From: Spirometra erinaceieuropaei
Lineage: Eukaryota > Platyhelminthes > Cestoda > Diphyllobothriidea > Diphyllobothriidae
NCBI GenBank assembly: GCA_902702965.1
Contig: CACRXP010000300.1
Location: 505,397-569,396, forward strand
Length of the DNA stretch: 64,000 nt
Direction: 5' to 3'
The notes under the pieces are model-generated. The model saw only the letters and a list, made by a program, of their open reading frames with translations, was not told the origin of the DNA and searched no databases. Within the stretch, counting starts at the first letter, position 1; each line of letters starts with the position of its first letter. This document shows positions 58,571 to 64,000 of the stretch, piece after piece. The position numbers and the translations under genes are program-made.

Positions 58571-59479
58571 TCACCGGAAGTTGGCTCAAATCCATCCGTG
58601 CCGCAGGCGGTTCTTGTTCTCGTGTCCTGTTTAGACAAATATATAAGTCAGTCTCTACGCGGTACCGAAATTTCCTCTCTGGCTTCACAAAACTGTGCTC
58701 AAAGTGGCGGATACAGCCCGATAACTGACTTCATCCGACGGGTCAACTTGGATGGGTAATACGTGTTGTGACACGCATGAACGAAGCTACTAGCAGGCCG
58801 TCCTTATGCAGTCTCGCCACCGGACCGTGGTGAGACTGGAGAGAGAAGGTGAGATCGATGCCGCGTAAACCTTCCTTGCCATGATTCCACGCGTAAGTCC
58901 TCTTCCATCATCCAGTCACCTCCGGCGCCAATCCTGCCAATTCCCCCCATATCCCCACCCCGCCTCACCCTGGGAAAAGGGCTACACCCGATCTCTGTAA
59001 GTGACCCAGGTCAATTCAGGTTTTTTTCTTGTCGCACCCCCTATCGTGAGCCATAGTGAAATTTGGCAGCAGTCTGGAGTCTCTTGGCAGCTATATGAGA
59101 AGACACTTTGGTTACGCCTTCATTCGGAAAGGACTAGAAAAGGTGCTGCACACAGAGGGTTACCCCTCCTCCTGTCTAGCCAGTTGACCTTGACTCGACA
59201 TTCGTGGTCAAAATACAACAAAACAGAGAGAGGAATACCCGTTCCCATCCCCTCCCTCTCCCTTCGAAACGGCTTCAGTCACTATGGCAGCCTGTAATGT
59301 CTGTTTCCTTTTAGATGATCCAACGGGACAGGAGCACCGCTCTGGTCGCCCGTGGCACAAGGAGGACATTGGCGCCCTCAGCCAGGTTCGCTTCTGTGCA
59401 CCTTCTGGGGATGTCATCCAAAAAAGAGGGGAGATATGCTGACGTCGCACTTGAAATCAAAAATGACGCTGTCAGGAAG

Positions 59480-59740
59480 TTGTCCCCTTTTCGTATGGAA
59501 TCAACGATCGAAAGACGAGGTGTAATCGTGGGAGCAAGAATCTTGTTCGTCCGACGTTTCCGATTCTCACTCAACTCGTAATCCGATACAGTCATTCATC
59601 TGTGGCTGTCTCTGATGATGGGTTGCGGTGAGAATACGAAACGTCGGGCTATATAAAGTTCCTGTTCCAACGATCTCACCTCCTTCTTTTGGACTGCTTC
59701 CTGAAACTCGCCTGTTCGCTTCTATAGGCAATCAATGGTT
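59480..59740. ncRNA. Head-to-head pair of hammerhead-like motifs (59.6 kb)
   Basis: Plus copy: CTGATGA at 59612, TGGGTTGCGGTGAGAATAC, GAAACGTCGGGCTATATAAAG, so both core boxes are intact. A minus copy lies at 59480-59570 (tcgtccgacgtttccgattc). Tail ggactgcttcctgaaactcg as in the other copies. Confidence 0.45.
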
Positions 59741-60159
59741 CAGTCACCATAATGAAGTTGTCACGCCTTGATAGGACAATGCCACTCATATAACCATTAA
59801 GCGGACGTTTAACTTTTAGCGCACGTCTATTGGGGCCTGGGTTACGAGCGACTCGGCCCCCGCGTGAGGCCGACCAACAATTTTGTCCTTGGTGGCCGGC
59901 TGCAGGCTTACCGGGGGCCAGCGCTGAGCCACACCTTGAACCCTCACATACGACAGCCGCAGCTGCCATACTGGGCGGTTCTGCCGCTACAGAGGACATG
60001 CAGGACAGTGTAGCAATTTACGGTGGAACATCTCAATTCCGGCAGCACTCTGTACTTAAGGGAAGTCTCGACACATCTGGACGAATTAGACTCACCGTTC
60101 TAGATGTGAAGACAAGAACACACATCGCATAGAATCCCAAGAGTACCACCACTGTGTCT

Positions 60160-60625
60160 ACAATGGTAGGGGGCGCTCACCAATCGTTCCTACGGACGTC
60201 ACTCGTTCTGTTGTGCCTTGCGGGTTCTCTCTCGAGCCCAACCAGCAACCGCGCAGCGGCGCATGTTATTACTGACAAAGACAAGGGAGACTGGAATGGC
60301 CACTTCCGGCTAATTAGCAGTCGTCAGCCAGTCATACCCAACCCCGAAGTGGGGCTTGAGAGACAGCTCGTAAGACACAACGGGAAGAGTGACTTCCGTA
60401 AGGACGATCGGTGAGCGTCCCCTACCATTGTATATTCGCGATCGGAATCGACGGGGTAACGGGCTCGTGGCCCAGTGGTTAGAGGCGTGGACTTTTAACT
60501 AACAGGTCGCGATTTCGAGCCTCGGGTGTTCCCCACTTCGGGGTTGGGTGTGACTGGCTGACGACGGCTAATAAGCCAGAAATGGCCATTCCAGTCTTCC
60601 TTGTCTTTGTCGGTAATAACATACT
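60160..60625. repeat. Foldback/SINE composite (copy 5)
   Basis: Arms: atggtagggggcgctcacca (60163) and cggtgagcgtcccctaccat (60408-60427). A plus-strand tRNA-like segment lies at 60460-60530 (GTGGCCCAGTGGTTAGAGGC box A, GGTCGCGATTTCGAGCC box B), followed by the module in reverse (gactggctgacgacggctaa, ccagtcttccttgtctttgt). Confidence 0.85.
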
Positions 60626-60789
60626 GTCTACATCTGAAAAAGCAACCAACAAGTCTGCACCACACTTCCTAGAGTTACCGAAAAGATCTTTGCTCATACT
60701 GTGTATACCTGGAACTTCTTACAGAGTATCAAGACGGATTAACGGAACCCAGTGGGTCGACTGACATGGGCTAAGCAGCAGAACTATAG

Positions 60790-62230
60790 GGAAAAGTGGC
60801 TGGAAATGAGAATCGACCTCTACACCATAATTGTCAATCTCACTGGGGTCTTTGACACTGTGAACCAAGATAGCCTCGGTGAGATCATGATGAAGGTTGG
60901 TGAGTGGTTCTAAAGGTTCATTCTGGTGGTCAGCCTGTTCCCCCTATGTCGTGACGGCGCGCATGATGTACAACGAATAAGCTTCAGAACTATTTGCCCC
61001 AAAAAACGGGGGCGGAGAAGGGTTGCATACTTCTCTCAGCCCTCCTCAGCCTTCGGTCCCTTGTAACTCTAATGGTCGCCTACCGTGAGGAGCATTCTGG
61101 AATCAACACCAACTGCTAGACAGACGGAAAACTCCTACACCACCTCCCCCGGGGGAGGGGGGAACGCCGTCACGGAAATCGCCAGGAGCCGGTTAAACGT
61201 CAATACTAAATTCAAGATATACGGAATCTTACTAACGACAGCATCCCTCTACGGGGCTCCTTCTTAACCAATTTACCAAAAGCGGGCGCGTAAACTCAGG
61301 AACCTTCACTTAGGCTGTCTCAGCGGAGTAGCAAAGGTGAGGTGACGAGAGCGGATCTCGAACATCGAAGTCCTGAGATGGACTGACGTGCGCAGAATCT
61401 TCGCAATGTTGTGACAAGGCCATTCTCTATGGAGCGGCTTATGAACACCTTCCAAAACAACTCTTTTGTGCTGACGTTAGTGGAGATGCTTGCCGCCATG
61501 GCGGTTGGGAAAATCACCAAAAGTACACGTTAAGTCTCACTCAGCTGCCGTAGAATAAAACACAAATTCTGAGACCCTAGCAGCACCTGACAGGCGACGA
61601 GAACCGCAGTAGAAAACGTCGTGGCACTCCCCAACTTCTATAGGACACCAAAAGTCAGGGAGAGGCGATAATAACACAGGACCGGAGAACTTCAGGATGA
61701 CATCGTCGACACCCAACTCCTTACCAAAGCACATTCAGTGCTCGAGCTGACCATGGTAAACACCTTCATATGCACCGCAGCGTTACCAACAATATCGCTC
61801 TTATAACGGTGAGCATGGTAAACGTTGAACAACTACCCCACACCTGCGCATCCCCCACCATAGTCACACTGTTTGGACGTCTTCGAGTCCACCTCCATCC
61901 GCACAATCCTACTTCGCTGACCGATTCCGCCGCCGCCGCCGCCGCAGTTGTACACACCACTCCAACCTCCGAACACACACACACTCAGACCACAGAGCTC
62001 GACTTATCAGCGAGCACATCGTGCGGAATCGAGTACTCCCGTGACGTCTACGGTCCCGGCATGGAACCTAGAGGCCGGGATGCTCGGCACAGCAGCTGTG
62101 AAACCCGGATCCACGCACTCAGTTCCGTCGGCCAATCTTCTCGTCTCTCCGTCTGCCACGACTCCGCTCCCGTCTGCCTGACATCCAGCCGGGCTACCCA
62201 ATTATTGTTTTCTACCCACAAACAACATCT
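60790..62230 (+). mobile_element. Highly decayed RTE-like RT with zinc-finger tail
   Basis: RIDLYTIIVNLTGVFDTVNQ at about 60810 is the RT motif-A region with the catalytic Asp of the Phe-Asp-x-Val-Asn pattern. Further on: NVNTKFKIYGILLTTASLYG (61197-61256), then KRARKLRNLHLGCL and a TDVRRIFAML-type segment (61280-61410), each in a different frame. Downstream at 61800-61900, VNVEQLPHTC ... FGRLRVHLHPHNPT recalls the first C2H2 finger seen in this family. The same order of parts is present in the 18.4-20.4-kb copy. Many stops and indels. Confidence 0.7.
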
Positions 62231-62239
62231 ACAATAACG

Positions 62240-64000
62240 ACGCCGCTTCAAACAGACGTTGGAGTAATAAAGGCCCATTTAACCATCTCCGCATCCTCCT
62301 TAAGACAATCCATTACTGACTGCCACTTATCGCCCAGGCAGCAGGCTTAACCCCGTAAAGACAGCTATAATCGATTACGAGGGAGGAAAAAGCAGTCCCC
62401 CAAGCAATACGAACCAAACTCCCATACGCAATCTGGTACCCAGTCGAGAGAATTTGGTTATATCGCCAGTGGGGGACTTTCTAAATCCCGACGCGCCGTG
62501 TTCTTGCTTCCGGCTTAGATGGAACGCAAGAGCACCGCCAGATTTTTTGTTCGAGGTGGCCGACACACACGCACACAGACACATCAGTCTCAAGTGGTGG
62601 TAGGTTGGCATCAGTGTGTCTTTGTAAGAAACTGCTCTCTGTCCTGATGCAATGTTTCATAGTCCCAAAGGTGGCCACGTCTTCGACAGAGATGACAAGG
62701 AAGTTGAACGTTGCATCGGCAAACGGGTTCTCCCGATCACTCTAGCCACACCTACGCACCCTGCCCGATTTTTTAGTTCGGTTAAAAAGTGCTCGAGGTG
62801 TAGATTACCCTCAGAACTAAAAAAACGTCGTAGACAAAGTAGTAAAGCCAGCAGAATTTGTAGACGTCTAGTTCACATGAAAGCAATCCTGGCAACCAGC
62901 CAGGGGGGGACGTTTACGGTAACAAATAGGAACACAAACACACTGATATAAAAGACGGTTCACAGGGCTGCCTTGGAGGACAGGCGCAGGATTTTCATCC
63001 CTAGGCAGCCTCTATCGGCAGAATGCCTCCAGTCCAGACGCTTTCCGCATCTTCAACTTCCAGCTGACACTGAATGGCGGTTGAGGGACAGCCGGGGTAT
63101 TGACGTACTCTGGGGTGCGTCAAGTGTTCAGCGGGAATGCACGCGCACCGTACTGTGGCCTTCTCCGGCTCAAGCAGTTGTCGGGGGTACATGACACCGG
63201 AGTCAGCATCTCCGACTCTGGGGGACGGGAGAGGGGAAGGAGAGATAAAATGTAAGCGGGCGGAAGACTGGGCAGTGATTGCGGGAGGGAACCCTCGCCT
63301 CTCCCAGCTAGTATGTGCGGAAGGTGTCAATACGCACAGGCATGCAACTGCACGAAAAGTTGTCCGAGGGAGAAAAAGACTAACTATAGCCTTTGCATTT
63401 CTTTCGCTTTAGTAGTCTCAGCCGGGCGACTTTCTGTCCTTTATTTACCACGGGCTTGTGCTATGGAATAGGGCGCACAAGTACTTAGTCCCCGGGGTCA
63501 GGCAATAGTACTATCAAATAACAGAGGGCTTGAGATGACTAATTCTGGCCCGTCTGTCGTCACTCACCATCCACGCCCTAAATAATCCTGAATACAAATA
63601 GGGGTTACTGATTAGTGGTCGTTATGGGACAGCCTATGGAACTCTAGATGAAAACTCCAAGGCAAAACTAAACGCTCATGCGCTGTCCTCCAACCAGTCC
63701 AGATCAGAAGGCGTCGCTCTGGTAGGTGTTCGAGGCTTTTAGCCTCTACATGCAAACTCGGAATGAGAAAACAACGCGACTACAAACGCACCTATCGAGG
63801 TCTATTGGCAGAAAGCCCTGCACAGGAGGCTGGGTGGGAACCAGCAGTTGCTCTGGGAATCGTCAGACCACTCCTGCGAGCCCTTTTATCAACATCACTG
63901 GGGAATTATAAATGTCTGCAGTCTCCGGCAAAAAGAAGGTTTAGAAGGAGGCTGGAAAGGGGCAGAAAGGCTGTAGGGAAGATCGTGCCCAGCGCCAGCT
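62240..64000. other. Unannotated sequence to window end
   Basis: Several GC-rich open frames (62652-62951, 62973-63194, 63137-63412) show no domain I recognise. No splice-linked exons were found. Confidence 0.35.

Larger units (their letters stand above)
57387..58700 (+). repeat. ~705-bp tandem duplication
   Basis: cagtcgccttaacgcagggt (57388 and 58096), ggcggggttgaattgtgtgg (57571 and 58275) and caggcggttcttgttc (57922 and 58606) repeat in order. Each unit ends in a CCCTAA-type tract. The minus-strand frames starting MSTKSNALIRQIT / MSAKSNAIIRQIT are the same conserved segment of the two units. Confidence 0.88.

Overview
The window looks like repeat-rich flatworm (platyhelminth) nuclear DNA, possibly a diphyllobothriidean tapeworm. 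This is inferred from split genes with GT-AG introns of 0.3-8.5 kb, several Penelope-like elements with GIY-YIG endonuclease ends, an RTE-like reverse transcriptase followed by C2H2 zinc fingers (a combination I associate with tapeworm repeats), a CR1-like LINE, tRNA-derived SINEs, palindromic MITEs and degenerate TTAGGG/CCCTAA-type tracts. There is no sign of prokaryotic gene organisation.

The one well-supported host gene is on the + strand from 4133 to 28346. Nine exons join with perfect phase continuity into a 939-residue C-terminal portion of a protein made of MSP/ASH-type beta-sandwich segments, ending at a TGA at 28344-28346. The best family guess is DLEC1/CFAP81, an axonemal/ciliary protein; the family call is less certain than the exon chain. 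The 5' exons lie upstream of the window. One exon is only 90 bp (23358-23447).

Layout: 1-4132 holds inverted hammerhead-like motifs, a decayed Penelope-like element and a 976-bp palindromic MITE. Introns 1-7 of the gene (4486-28222) are packed with repeats: a second 978-bp MITE, telomere-like tracts, SINEs, microsatellites, an RTE-like/zinc-finger retrotransposon (18.4-20.4 kb, minus), a third MITE nested in one unit of a local duplication (21.0-23.0 kb), and a minus-strand Penelope fragment. From 28.3 to 35.1 kb there is a truncated MITE, a Penelope element with a ~705-bp internal tandem duplication, a foldback/SINE composite and a CR1-like RT fragment. Candidate exons of one or more unrecognised + strand genes occur at 35.16-36.24 kb and 51.44-52.8 kb.

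The remainder is mostly repeats: a (GAT)n tract of about 70 units followed by a ~120-bp-period satellite (43.2-44.24 kb), a minus-strand Penelope element retaining RT and GIY-YIG parts (45.8-46.9 kb), further foldback/SINE composites (47.8, 53.7 and 60.2 kb), a 705-bp tandem duplication (57.4-58.7 kb) and a second, more decayed RTE-like copy (60.8-62.2 kb). The most unusual structures are the head-to-head hammerhead-like motifs, the foldback composites carrying a tRNA-like promoter, and telomere-like repeats inside MITE-like units.
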